Source: COE1 sp963596435 (lineage in GTDB: Bacteria > Bacillota > Clostridia > Lachnospirales > Lachnospiraceae). Taken from it: a stretch of 64,000 nucleotides of DNA. The stretch lies in contig CAVBMG010000003.1 of the NCBI GenBank assembly GCA_963596435.1, positions 54,315 to 118,314 on the forward strand, in the 5' to 3' direction. Below the pieces are notes generated by a model. It did not search any database and was not told where the DNA came from. It was given only the letters and a program-made list of their open reading frames with translations. Positions 26,900-35,526 of the stretch are shown here, in pieces. Position 1 is the first letter of the stretch; every line of letters begins with the position of its first letter. The translations under genes and the position numbers were made by a program.

Positions 26900-26968
26900 T
26901 TATAGTATATGGACAAGATAGCAGATTTATTCGGAAAAATTGTATTTATTTTCATTTCAAGCCATTCC

Positions 26969-27874
26969 CTACAGTTCATAAGGTGTTGTCTGATAAACAT
27001 AATAATTGAGCCAATTGGTATAGAGGTTATTACTATGTGATCTCCACTGCAGATCGGGTTTCTGGGTCGGATCATCATTGGGATAATAATTTCTTGGGAT
27101 ATGAATAGGTAATCCCTTATCCAGATCTCTATGATATTCTTTGTCCAAAGTGTAACGGTCATACTCAGGATGTCCGTTTACAAATATCTTCTTGCCTTCT
27201 TCAGCGTATGCAAGGAATACACCTGCTTCTTCTGACTCTGCGAGTACTGTGATTGCATCACACTTATGAATCTCTGAAGCCGGAGTTTCTGTATGTCTGC
27301 TGTGTGGCGCAAGGAAATAGTCATCAAAGCCACGAACAAGTGGTATCTTTCTGTTCTGTACTTTATGGGAATACAATCCGAACAGTTTCTCCGGAAGTAA
27401 TCGCTTCTGGATTCCATAATAGTGATAGAATCCTGCCTGGGCACCCCAGCAGATATGCAGGGTAGAAGTAACATTCTGCTCTGCCCAGTCCATGATCTTG
27501 CAGACTTCATCCCAGTAATCCACTTCTTCAAAGGTAATGTCTTCTACAGGCGCGCCTGTAATGATCAGACCATCGAATCGTTTTTCTTTAATTTCATCAA
27601 AAGTAGTATAAAAACGATTCAGATGATTGGCTGATGTATTCAAAGATACATGGCTTGTTACCATGAGGAAAGTTACATCTACCTGTAATGGCGTATTGGA
27701 CAGGGCACGCAGTAATTGCAGCTCCGTATCCTGTTTTACAGGCATCAGATTCAGGATGCACACCTGCAATGGACGAATATCCTGATGGGAAGCTCTGTTC
27801 TCGTCCATGACAAATATATTCTCATATTCCAGTATTTCTTTTGCCGGTAACTCACTTTGTATCTTAATAGGCAT
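26969..27874 (-). CDS. metA: Homoserine O-acetyltransferase (MetA family)
   Basis: Enzyme of the first committed step of methionine synthesis, activating homoserine by acylation. It is 301 residues with the class I glutamine-amidotransferase-like fold of MetA. The catalytic Cys142 lies in HICWGAQAG, and the His of the catalytic block is in VNGHPEYD. Residue 111 is Glu (TGAPVED). In characterised MetA proteins Glu at this position gives acetyl-CoA preference, while Gly gives succinyl-CoA preference, so I call it an acetyltransferase despite the common succinyltransferase name. It starts 13 bases after ligA and is probably the last gene of that operon. No S-box or other methionine riboswitch is visible. 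Confidence 0.95.
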   Translation of the reverse strand: MPIKIQSELPAKEILEYENIFVMDENRASHQDIRPLQVCILNLMPVKQDTELQLLRALSNTPLQVDVTFLMVTSHVSLNTSANHLNRFYTTFDEIKEKRFDGLIITGAPVEDITFEEVDYWDEVCKIMDWAEQNVTSTLHICWGAQAGFYHYYGIQKRLLPEKLFGLYSHKVQNRKIPLVRGFDDYFLAPHSRHTETPASEIHKCDAITVLAESEEAGVFLAYAEEGKKIFVNGHPEYDRYTLDKEYHRDLDKGLPIHIPRNYYPNDDPTQKPDLQWRSHSNNLYTNWLNYYVYQTTPYEL

Positions 27875-27887
27875 TTCTGCGTCCTCC

Positions 27888-29855
27888 TTATGGTGTCATT
27901 CCTAAATATTGTTCCATGAATTCTTCTTCTGTTATGATAGGAACAGACAGTTCCTTTGCTTTCTTGTTCTTAGAAGAATTGGAAGTGATATCATTATTGA
28001 TCAGACAGACGGTCTTGGACGTTACACTTCCTGTTACTTTACCGCCCTTTCTCTCTATCAGGTCTTTCAATTCATTTCTGCTTCCAAAGTGCTCCAGACT
28101 TCCTGTTACGACAAATGCCTGTCCTGTCAGTGTCTGTTCACTTTCATTTATTTCTTCTTTTTCAATGGATATCTCTGCCAGAAGGTCATCCAGCTTCTGG
28201 TTGTTATCCTCCTGCTCAAAATACTGGGCAAAAGCTCTTCCTATCACTTCTCCAATACCATCAATCTCGCTCAGTTCTTCTACTTTTGCCTTGCGCATGG
28301 CATCCAGATCATAGGAATAGTGTCTACAGATCATCTTCGCATTGGCAAGTCCGATATTGGCTATTCCCAGACTGTAAATCAGTTTGGGCAATGTTACATT
28401 TCTAGCCTGTTCAATGCTGTTCATCAGATTCTGAAAGGACTTCTCCCCGAAGCCTTCCATCTCAACAATCTCATCCTTATGGTCAGATAAATGGAATATG
28501 TCGCTGTATTCATGAATAAAGCCTTTTGCAATGAATTTCTCCAATGTAGCTTCTGATAAGCCATCTATGTTCATGGCATCTCTGCTGACGAATAATGAGA
28601 AAGACTTTATTTTCTTAGCCACACAATCAGGATTGGTACAATACAGAGACTGCACATCATTGATTGCCCTGATCTGGGTTGCACCTCCACACACCGGACA
28701 GACTGCTGGAATCTCTACATTATCACTTCCTGTCAGATTCTCCGCAATCTGGGGAATGATCATATTTGCCTTATAGACTGTTATCTTATCACCGATTCCA
28801 AGTTTCAGGGCATGCATGATACTGATATTGTGAACGGAAGCGCGGCTTACTGTCGTTCCTTCCAATTCCACTGGTTCAAAAATAGCCACTGGATTAATCA
28901 GACCGGTTCTGCTTGGACTCCACTCGATTTCCTTTAACGTGGTTTCTCTGATTTCATCAGCCCATTTAAAGGCTATGGAATCTCTTGGAAACTTCGCTGT
29001 TCTTCCTAAAGAACGTCCATACTCTATATCATCATAAAGAAGAACCAGACCATCTGATGGAATATCATAATCAACTATCTTCTTTTCATAGCCTTCGATA
29101 GCTGCCATTATGGTATCTGCACTGACTCTCACATACTCAACTACATCAAAGCCCTGCTGTTTCAGGAAACGGAACTGTTCTTCTCTGGAATTGGAGAAAT
29201 CCACACCTTCTGCCTTTACCAGGGAAAAGGCATAGAATCTTACATTTCTCTTCGCAGTAATTTCATTATTAAGCTGTCTTACTGAACCGGAACACAAATT
29301 TCTCGGATTCTTGTATTTTGCATCTACGTCTTCTATTTCTTCATTGATTTTCTCAAAATCAGAATACGTAATGATAGCTTCACCTCGTAAGATCAATTCG
29401 CCCTGATACTGGATACGAAGTGGAATATTCTTGAACACTTTGGCATTATTGGTAATGACTTCTCCAATTTCACCATTTCCTCTGGTAACTGCTTTGAACA
29501 ATGTACCATCACGATATGTTAAAACGATGGTAAGTCCATCCAGCTTCCAGCTAAGTAACCCTTCTTTATCCTTGAGCCAGCTGCGAAGCTCCTCTCTGTC
29601 CTTTGTCTTGCCAAGAGACAGCATGGGGCTTTCATGTGCTTCCTTAGGCAGTTCGTCTACTGCTTCATACCCAACACTTATGGTAGGACTGCCTGTTAAG
29701 ACCATCCCTGTCTCCTGCTCCAGATCAGACAATTCATCATAGAGCTTATCATATTCATAATTGCTCATGATTTCTTTATCCTGAGCATAATAAGCCCTGG
29801 AAGCTTCACGCAGTATTTCTATCAGTTCTTTCATTCGCTGAATCTTCTGATCCAT
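27888..29855 (-). CDS. ligA: NAD-dependent DNA ligase LigA
   Basis: Essential ligase that seals nicks during replication and repair using NAD+. It is 655 residues from the ATG at 29855. The adenylation motif KLDG is present with Lys104 in SWKLDGL. An OB domain follows, then a four-cysteine zinc finger (CPVCGG and YCTNPDCVAKK), helix-hairpin-helix repeats and a C-terminal BRCT domain starting near GQAFVVTGSLEHF. The upstream in-frame start at 29885 is a TTG without support. The metal exporter gene lies 47 bases upstream and metA 13 bases downstream, all co-directional. Confidence 0.97.
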   Translation of the reverse strand: MDQKIQRMKELIEILREASRAYYAQDKEIMSNYEYDKLYDELSDLEQETGMVLTGSPTISVGYEAVDELPKEAHESPMLSLGKTKDREELRSWLKDKEGLLSWKLDGLTIVLTYRDGTLFKAVTRGNGEIGEVITNNAKVFKNIPLRIQYQGELILRGEAIITYSDFEKINEEIEDVDAKYKNPRNLCSGSVRQLNNEITAKRNVRFYAFSLVKAEGVDFSNSREEQFRFLKQQGFDVVEYVRVSADTIMAAIEGYEKKIVDYDIPSDGLVLLYDDIEYGRSLGRTAKFPRDSIAFKWADEIRETTLKEIEWSPSRTGLINPVAIFEPVELEGTTVSRASVHNISIMHALKLGIGDKITVYKANMIIPQIAENLTGSDNVEIPAVCPVCGGATQIRAINDVQSLYCTNPDCVAKKIKSFSLFVSRDAMNIDGLSEATLEKFIAKGFIHEYSDIFHLSDHKDEIVEMEGFGEKSFQNLMNSIEQARNVTLPKLIYSLGIANIGLANAKMICRHYSYDLDAMRKAKVEELSEIDGIGEVIGRAFAQYFEQEDNNQKLDDLLAEISIEKEEINESEQTLTGQAFVVTGSLEHFGSRNELKDLIERKGGKVTGSVTSKTVCLINNDITSNSSKNKKAKELSVPIITEEEFMEQYLGMTP

Positions 29856-29902
29856 AATTTTACCATGCCTTTCAATAACCTGCAAACTTATACTATTCTT
29901 CC

Positions 29903-30751
29903 TTACCCAAGGATCATGCCGCAGACGATACCTGCAATGATTCCCATTACATATAATACACCTGTAATGATTATATTTTCCTTTACATGATGGTTGACTT
30001 TATACAGAACCAGTAATCCAACACCGGCATTTACAAAGAGTCCTGTCATCATCATTCCTGCTCCCATCATTCCCTGTACATACAAATTGGTAATCAGGAC
30101 AGATGCAGAACAGTTCGGAATCAGACCTATCAATCCAGACAGAATGTGTCCCCATACCGGATGATTCCATAAAACAGCAGCATATGCTGTATTCTCTGTA
30201 TATTCAAAGAAAATATTTAATACAACAGATACAACAAAGATTAAAATAACAATATTTATTGTATGCTTCAATGCTGATAAAATAATATTATTCTCATGGT
30301 CACAGTCGCAATGCTCCTGCTCACAGAAATCATGAATATGGTTTGCTTCTATCTTAGGGTGTCTCTTATAGACCAGATCTACCAGATATCCACAAATAAC
30401 ACCTGCTATGCATTTCATAATAAGAATCTTACCTATCATAGCCGGCTGAATAGCTGCTGATATCAGTATAGGCAGCATTTCATCCGAAGTTGCCATGAAA
30501 ATGGCAATCAGTGTACCAAGTGTAATACTGTGTGCTGCATAGAAGCTTGCCGCTGCACCTGAGAATCCACACTGTGGAATAATACCGATCAAACCACCTA
30601 TCAATGGACCTAACTTGCCGGATACGGTAATCATACCCAGTGTCTTATCCTTTGCCTTATGCTCCAGCCATTCCATTAATATATATGTAACTAATAAAAT
30701 AGGAATCAGTACAATACTATCCAAAAAAGCATGCTCTATTGCATGTAACAT
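29903..30751 (-). CDS. Putative manganese/heavy-metal exporter (ArsP_2/DUF2899 family)
   Basis: A 282-residue membrane protein with about eight to ten hydrophobic segments in two similar halves. Each half has a Gly-Pro-Cys type block: GLIGIIPQCGFSGAA in the first and GLIGLIPNCSASV in the second. This internal duplication marks the family of putative manganese transporters/heavy-metal exporters. A His/Cys-rich cytoplasmic loop (HIHDFCEQEHCDCDHE) between the halves looks like a metal-binding sensor or chaperone segment. The ATG at 30751 follows an AGG-containing site. It is 16 bases from rluF, so the manganese riboswitch that often precedes such genes cannot be here. Confidence 0.85.
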   Translation of the reverse strand: MLHAIEHAFLDSIVLIPILLVTYILMEWLEHKAKDKTLGMITVSGKLGPLIGGLIGIIPQCGFSGAAASFYAAHSITLGTLIAIFMATSDEMLPILISAAIQPAMIGKILIMKCIAGVICGYLVDLVYKRHPKIEANHIHDFCEQEHCDCDHENNIILSALKHTINIVILIFVVSVVLNIFFEYTENTAYAAVLWNHPVWGHILSGLIGLIPNCSASVLITNLYVQGMMGAGMMMTGLFVNAGVGLLVLYKVNHHVKENIIITGVLYVMGIIAGIVCGMILG

Positions 30752-30767
30752 ATAAAACCTAGCCTTT

Positions 30768-31493
30768 CTAACGATTGTGGTATGAATCACTCATACCACA
30801 CAATTCATACAATTGTTTCTTTTCCTCAGAAGTCAGCTCACGATACTGATTGCTTGCAAGACTTCCCAGCTCAATATTTAATACTCTGATTCGCCGTAGT
30901 GAAACTACTTCATAACCAAAGCACTGACACATCCGTCGAATCTGACGATTCAATCCCTGCGTCAAAATAATATGAAAAGTATATTTGCCTTTTGCCACAA
31001 CTTCACAGGGTCTTGTCGTTCTGTCAAGTTCTTTCAGATATACGCCCGCAGACATTCCATTCAGGAAATCCTGTGTGACCGGTTTATTTACCTTGACTAT
31101 ATACTCTTTCTCATGTTTTTCTGACCCTTTCATCATCTTCTGAATCAGGTCGCCATCATTGGTCATAATAAGCAGTCCTTCTGAATCCCTGTCAAGTCTT
31201 CCTGCATAGGTCAGGCGGACAGGATATTTCAGTGCCTGATGAATCGTCCTGGCAGCATGGACATCCTTCTCTGTACAGGTGACACCTAATGGTTTATTGT
31301 AAGCCAATATGATTTTTGTCTCTATGGGCTTCACAGCTTTACCATTTACTTCTACCAGATCCCGGTCACTGACCTGCATACCGCTTACCGCAGGCGCATG
31401 ATTGACCATGACTCTGCCCTGGTCAATATTACGGTCAGCTTCTCTTCTGGAGCACACTCCACATTCTGCCAGATATTTATTCAATCTTGTCAT
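30768..31493 (-). CDS. rluF: 23S rRNA pseudouridine synthase, RluF type
   Basis: A 241-residue protein. The N-terminal S4 RNA-binding domain (RLNKYLAECGVCSRREADR) is followed by an RsuA/RluB/E/F catalytic domain with the active-site aspartate in GRLDRDSEGLL. The closing pattern GLNRQIRRMCQCFGYEVVSLRRIRV is closest to RluF, which modifies U2604 of 23S rRNA in E. coli. The position modified here is inferred from family only. The start overlaps the stop of the upstream 143-residue gene by four bases (ATGA). Confidence 0.9.
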   Translation of the reverse strand: MTRLNKYLAECGVCSRREADRNIDQGRVMVNHAPAVSGMQVSDRDLVEVNGKAVKPIETKIILAYNKPLGVTCTEKDVHAARTIHQALKYPVRLTYAGRLDRDSEGLLIMTNDGDLIQKMMKGSEKHEKEYIVKVNKPVTQDFLNGMSAGVYLKELDRTTRPCEVVAKGKYTFHIILTQGLNRQIRRMCQCFGYEVVSLRRIRVLNIELGSLASNQYRELTSEEKKQLYELCGMSDSYHNR

Positions 31494-31921
31494 AGATATT
31501 CCTTTAGTTTTTCAATACATTTTTCTTCAAAATCCATCAGTTCTTTCGCAACCTCCATGGTCATACTTCCAGCATTATCATGATGGTTCATGGATTTGCA
31601 CATGCTGAGGATTCCACGGTTATTTCCCTGTATCATCAATTCTGCGATTCTGCTTGTGCTGTTATTCAACATGGTATTCATATTGATCGCACCTGAAAGC
31701 ATCATATCCTCTATTGCACTGGGATGATAGACATCCTTGCTTTCTCTGGTAAGCATATCTACTGCCTTATTATGCAGCTTTGAAAAAGACAGATTCTCCC
31801 TCGATAATTCATAGGAAAGCTTATCATTACATACTTTATCCGAAATGGCTTCTATTGCTTTCACTGCCATTCTTGTATTCTTCTGTACTTCTTTGAGAAT
31901 TTCTGTATCATCCTTATTCAT
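31490..31921 (-). CDS. Helical protein of unknown function, 143 residues
   Basis: A soluble, mostly helical protein with scattered His, Glu and Met residues (DMMLSGAINMNTML, SMCKSMNHHDNAG). This gives the look of a ferritin-like helical bundle, but I do not recognise the family and no EXXH metal pattern is clear. The ATG at 31921 follows AGGAGG. Its stop overlaps the rluF start (ATGA), indicating translational coupling. The Gfo/Idh gene lies 66 bases upstream. Confidence 0.75.
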   Translation of the reverse strand: MNKDDTEILKEVQKNTRMAVKAIEAISDKVCNDKLSYELSRENLSFSKLHNKAVDMLTRESKDVYHPSAIEDMMLSGAINMNTMLNNSTSRIAELMIQGNNRGILSMCKSMNHHDNAGSMTMEVAKELMDFEEKCIEKLKEYL

Positions 31922-31987
31922 GACTGCCTCCTGTCTGCATTTTACGCATTCCATTGTCAGTCATAGGATGTCCTAATTTCTACATTT

Positions 31988-33118
31988 CTATTCTTCTGTT
32001 GAATCTTCTGTTGGCTGAGTTTCTTCAGACGGTACTTCTTCTATCGGATATTCTGTCTCCACATTCACTGGCTCTGTCTGTTCGATCTCTGCTGCCATAA
32101 TCTCAGGCTGTGAAGATATTTCCTCCTGATTCTCTGCCATTTCAAATGGATATTTCACACCCCATTTACCGCGAAGCTCATCCATCATTTTCATGATGCG
32201 CAGGGTTTCGCTATGTGGCATTTCCCAGCATTCTGTTGCATTTTTATCCAAAGCATCCAGGCAGGAGGCAACTTCATACTCATATCCTGTAATCTGCGAC
32301 GGTGCTTTCACTTCCTTGAGTACTTTACGGTTCTTGTCATATACTGTCATTGATTCGTAATTATTAATGTTCTCAATCTCTATGTAACCGTTCGTTCCGT
32401 ATATAATACCTCTACGATCACTATATCCAAGCATCGTACTGTTAAGAACTGCCATTTTACCATCTCTGTATGTCAATGTAATACTGTTAGACGCATCTAC
32501 CCCTGATGGTGTCAATATACAACTGGAATCCACCTTGACCACATCTGTTCCAAACATCATGGATGCAAAATTAAGTGTATACACACCTACGTCCAGCAAA
32601 GCACCTCCTGCAAGGGATGGCTCTGTCAGTCTTGGTACATCTACAATATGATACCCCAGATTACAAGTCAGCATAGAAGGTTGTCCGATCATTCCTGACG
32701 CCAGCAAGCCTTTTATCGTAGTCAGCATAGGCATATATCTTGTCCACATTGCTTCTGCTACAAAGACATGCTTCTCTTCTGCAAGCTTGAATATCTCCTC
32801 TGCCTGTTCAGCATTCGCTGTAAATGCCTTCTCGCACAGTACCGGAAATCCATTCTCTATGCACAGCTTCATATTGGCATAATGTTCTGAATGGGGCGTA
32901 GCAATATATACTAAATCAATTCTATCGTCTGCCATCATTTCTTCATATGAACCGTATGCTCTCTTCACTCCGAATTCTTTGGCAAAAGCCTGAGCTCTGT
33001 CCATATCTCTGGATGCGACCGCATAACATTTCACATTCTTCATGCGCTTTATGGTACGTGCCATTACCTTTGCAATATTACCGGTTCCCATAATTGCTAT
33101 CTTCTTCTGATTAAACAT
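31988..33118 (-). CDS. Gfo/Idh/MocA family oxidoreductase
   Basis: A 376-residue NAD(P)-dependent sugar or inositol-type dehydrogenase. The N-terminal Rossmann fold opens with AIMGTGNIAKVMART. The EKAFT block (CEKAFTAN) is the family's substrate/cofactor lysine motif, and the C-terminal alpha/beta domain includes GGALLDVGVY. The last 45 residues are an acidic Glu/Pro/Thr tail not found in the typical enzyme. The substrate cannot be told from sequence. The ATG at 33118 follows GGAGGG; the longer frame has no family support. It heads the run that leads into rluF, the exporter, ligA and metA. Confidence 0.88.
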   Translation of the reverse strand: MFNQKKIAIMGTGNIAKVMARTIKRMKNVKCYAVASRDMDRAQAFAKEFGVKRAYGSYEEMMADDRIDLVYIATPHSEHYANMKLCIENGFPVLCEKAFTANAEQAEEIFKLAEEKHVFVAEAMWTRYMPMLTTIKGLLASGMIGQPSMLTCNLGYHIVDVPRLTEPSLAGGALLDVGVYTLNFASMMFGTDVVKVDSSCILTPSGVDASNSITLTYRDGKMAVLNSTMLGYSDRRGIIYGTNGYIEIENINNYESMTVYDKNRKVLKEVKAPSQITGYEYEVASCLDALDKNATECWEMPHSETLRIMKMMDELRGKWGVKYPFEMAENQEEISSQPEIMAAEIEQTEPVNVETEYPIEEVPSEETQPTEDSTEE

Positions 33119-33152
33119 AACATCCCTCCAAAAATGAGAAATATATAGATTT

Positions 33153-33186
33153 AAAAGCCCATGTAACCGTGATGTCACATGGGTTT
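33153..33186 (-). terminator. Terminator of the SH3 protein gene
   Basis: Stem CCCATGT/ACATGGG with flanking A/T pairing, then four Ts on the minus strand, 54 bases past the stop at 33240. Confidence 0.75.
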
Positions 33187-33239
33187 TCTATCGACACTCT
33201 ATTCTATTATATATGATTCAGCCATGATTTCAACTAAAT

Positions 33240-34739
33240 TTATTCAAAAAACTCTGCTTTCACATATCCTGTCTGACCATTATATTCAATCTTGAGCCAC
33301 TCTCCCTGATCTTCCAGTACTTTGAAAGTAGCTTCTTCCTGAGCAACGCCTATCTTATCAGCATCCTGGCTGGCTGCATTTCTGACATTGACATTGGACT
33401 TGGCTTTCACAGTCTTAACAACGGTTTCTGTTGTGGTTACTGCTGTATCTGTATTATCTGATACTACTTCCAGATAATCACTCTTGATGTAGGCTTCCTT
33501 ACCTTCATAGATAACCTTGCTCCAGCCATTATTCTTCTCTTCTGTACGGGTGAGAATATCTCCCTGCTGTGCCTTGCCGATCTTATCTGCCACTTCACTG
33601 TCAGAAGATCTGACATTAACAGTATCTGTAGCACGTACCTGCTGATTTACTGTCTGTGTCTGCGGCTGTTCTTCTGTTGCCGCTGTCTCTGTTGTAGTCT
33701 CCTGTGCAGCTTCTGTTGTCTGCTGCTGCGTCTCTTCCTGAGATTCCTGTTCCAGCTGAGCCAATGCAACACCTACAGAGGTCTTAATCTCATTAGGGAA
33801 CTCTGCAAGGAATGTATTGAGCTGCTCATCATCAGCAATTGCTTCCTTATACTCTACATCAACCTTATTATATAAATCTACCACATCATCCTGACTTGTT
33901 ACCAGCTTCAATGCAGCAGTCACACTTTCTTCCATATCTCCGTCTATCTGAAGAGAACCTGCCTCATTGGTATATACATACCATGCATTCAATCCCGGCG
34001 CCATTGTATCAATGTCCTTGAATTTCACATCATAACATACATATAAATAGTAAGTATTGGGATCAATACCATCCTTGGTGTAACAGGTCAGATTATTATA
34101 AGACTCTATATACTCACTCTTCTTCTGATATGTAATGATCTCTTTATCATTGGTATAGTCCTTCAATGCCTTGACAGTATCCATATCACCTTCTGCCAGT
34201 GCAGTATAGAAAGACTGAACCAGTTCATTCACTGCCGGATACTTGTTCTCTTCCAGTGGCTCATTTAACACAGCAGAAGAAACGATTCCTTCTGTTGTCT
34301 CTTCTGATAAGGATGCTACCGCTTCTGTGTCTTTTCCATTCTTGGAATGTACCAGGGAAATGATCGTTGCAATCACAATAATCAACGCAATAACCGGAAG
34401 CACGATCTTTGCAGCAGAAACTAATACAATTCTGGTGTTCTTACGGTTCAGAACATTGGTCAACTTATCTTTCAGTTCATTGGCATCAATTCTGTTCTCT
34501 GTTTTGGCTGCCTTGTTGATCTTCTCAGGCTGCACCTTTACTTCTGCTGCCTTCGGTTCAGCTACAGTTTCTTTTTCTACCTCTTTGGTATTTTCAACAT
34601 TCTGTTTCTTTACCTGTTCGGCTTCTACTGTACGTTTCGTGCCAGTCTGTTTATTCTGATTCTTCTTATTATAATTATTATTTTTATAATTATTTCTGTT
34701 GTTATTCTTGTTATTATTTTGGTTCTTATTGTTGCTCAT
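33240..34739 (-). CDS. Membrane protein with two extracytoplasmic SH3b domains
   Basis: A 499-residue protein. The N-terminal 100 residues are a cytoplasmic, low-complexity Asn/Lys then Lys/Glu/Val tail. One transmembrane helix follows (about 109-128, IVLPVIALIIVIATIISLV). A nuclear-transport-factor-2-like beta region spans about 165-290. A Gln/Thr/Glu linker leads to two bacterial SH3 repeats (about 365-425 and 440-499), each with the VNVRS/N block and ending in YIKSDYLE or YVKAEFFE. SH3b domains bind peptidoglycan stem peptides, so a wall-sensing or wall-anchored role is inferred. It is a single-gene unit. The DNA coding the Asn tail is a near-perfect AAT/AAC triplet run. Confidence 0.85.
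   Translation of the reverse strand: MSNNKNQNNNKNNNRNNYKNNNYNKKNQNKQTGTKRTVEAEQVKKQNVENTKEVEKETVAEPKAAEVKVQPEKINKAAKTENRIDANELKDKLTNVLNRKNTRIVLVSAAKIVLPVIALIIVIATIISLVHSKNGKDTEAVASLSEETTEGIVSSAVLNEPLEENKYPAVNELVQSFYTALAEGDMDTVKALKDYTNDKEIITYQKKSEYIESYNNLTCYTKDGIDPNTYYLYVCYDVKFKDIDTMAPGLNAWYVYTNEAGSLQIDGDMEESVTAALKLVTSQDDVVDLYNKVDVEYKEAIADDEQLNTFLAEFPNEIKTSVGVALAQLEQESQEETQQQTTEAAQETTTETAATEEQPQTQTVNQQVRATDTVNVRSSDSEVADKIGKAQQGDILTRTEEKNNGWSKVIYEGKEAYIKSDYLEVVSDNTDTAVTTTETVVKTVKAKSNVNVRNAASQDADKIGVAQEEATFKVLEDQGEWLKIEYNGQTGYVKAEFFE
34662..34737 (-). repeat. AAY triplet microsatellite coding the Asn-rich N-terminus
   Basis: About 75 bases are composed almost only of AAT, AAC, AAA and AAG codons on the minus strand, giving Asn/Lys. 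Such runs are prone to length change by slippage. Confidence 0.7.
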
Positions 34740-34844
34740 TTCTTACTCCAATCTGTTGTCGGGAATCACCGGGTCACTTACGGTATCTCTTCCCACACGG
34801 ATTTCCAAATCGTACCCTTGTAAACAATTCACTAACATGCAAAA

Positions 34845-34916
34845 TGCACCCGACAGGAATCGAACCTGCATTAAAGGCGTCGGAGGCCTCCGTTCTATCC
34901 ATTAGACTACGGGTGC
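34845..34916 (-). tRNA. tRNA-Arg (anticodon CCG)
   Basis: The minus strand folds into a full cloverleaf of 72 bases. The acceptor is GCACCCG / CGGGTGC with discriminator A. The D arm is GTCT...GAAC. The anticodon stem is GAGGC/GCCTT with loop CTCCGAC, giving anticodon CCG that reads CGG. The T arm is GCAGG-TTCGATT-CCTGT. CCA is not encoded; the 3' flank is TTTT. A promoter lies about 40 bases upstream. Confidence 0.96.
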
Positions 34917-34956
34917 ATATGGTGATATGTTACAAATTTGTTACATCACGAGTGTA

Positions 34957-34985
34957 ATCATAGCATACTTATATTCATTTGTCCA
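34957..34985 (-). promoter_or_regulatory. Promoter of the tRNA-Arg gene
   Basis: TGGACA (complement of 34980-34985), 17 bases, TATGAT (34957-34962). The short pre-tRNA leader (about 34917-34950) contains a GTGAT...ATCAC inverted repeat around an ACAAATTTGT palindrome. Confidence 0.65.
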
Positions 34986-35035
34986 GTATAACCCCATAAC
35001 AAATTATGTCAGCCAGATCACTGTCTGCCAATTAT

Positions 35036-35413
35036 TTACTGGTTTTCCTTACCATATTTAGAATATCTGTCAAAGAGTTCTTCGAACTGTGCAAACTGCT
35101 TCTGAAGGCTCATATATCCTTCCGGATTGGACTTTTCCAGCTCATCTATGAACGCATAAAGTCTCTCCTGCTGTTTCAGATGTTCTCTGGCATCTACTCT
35201 GTGTGTATCAGCTATGCGGATCACTTTGTCCAGATATTTGGATATCTGACGCTCATTATTCTTATTTAATGCATTGCTGAGTAACTCCATATTATCAATC
35301 TCGGCACTGTCTGTTATCTGTGCGAAGATATTGGCTCCTATCGCATAATAAGCTTCTCCGATCTGATAAATAAAACCATGCTTCTGGTAAATACTTTCTT
35401 TCAAACTGCTCAT
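35036..35413 (-). CDS. Helical protein of unknown function, 125 residues
   Basis: A soluble, charged, mostly alpha-helical protein (blocks SLKESIYQKHGFIYQIGEAYYAIG, shown here only in part, and YLDKVIRIADTHRVDA) with no membrane segment or known motif. The ATG at 35413 follows AAAGGTG; a longer frame begins ten codons upstream without a ribosome binding site. It lies after the RG-I locus hairpin and before the tRNA, probably as its own unit or as read-through of the locus. No function can be assigned. Confidence 0.7.
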   Translation of the reverse strand: MSSLKESIYQKHGFIYQIGEAYYAIGANIFAQITDSAEIDNMELLSNALNKNNERQISKYLDKVIRIADTHRVDAREHLKQQERLYAFIDELEKSNPEGYMSLQKQFAQFEELFDRYSKYGKENQ

Positions 35414-35443
35414 GTATTTCACACCTTTCTGTCTGATAAGCAA

Positions 35444-35483
35444 TAACTGTTTCGGGAGATTCCAATGATTCCCGAAACAGTTA
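35444..35483 (-). terminator. Hairpin ending the rhamnogalacturonan operon
   Basis: A perfect 14-bp inverted repeat (TAACTGTTTCGGGA at 35444-35457 with its complement at 35470-35483) and a 12-base loop, 44 bases past the PL11 stop. The T-run on the minus strand is poor (TTGCTT), so termination may be partial. Confidence 0.7.
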
Positions 35484-35526
35484 CGATTTTATCATTATTT
35501 TGTCTTTTTGTCTACTGTCAACCCAG

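Noticed and set aside
30752..30790. Manganese (yybP-ykoY) riboswitch before the metal exporter
   Set aside because: The rluF coding sequence ends 16 bases before the exporter start, leaving no space for the aptamer.
33240..34739. Asn-rich tail of the SH3 protein as a CRISPR-like or tandem repeat array
   Set aside because: It is a triplet microsatellite in one coding frame, without spacers or repeat units longer than three bases.
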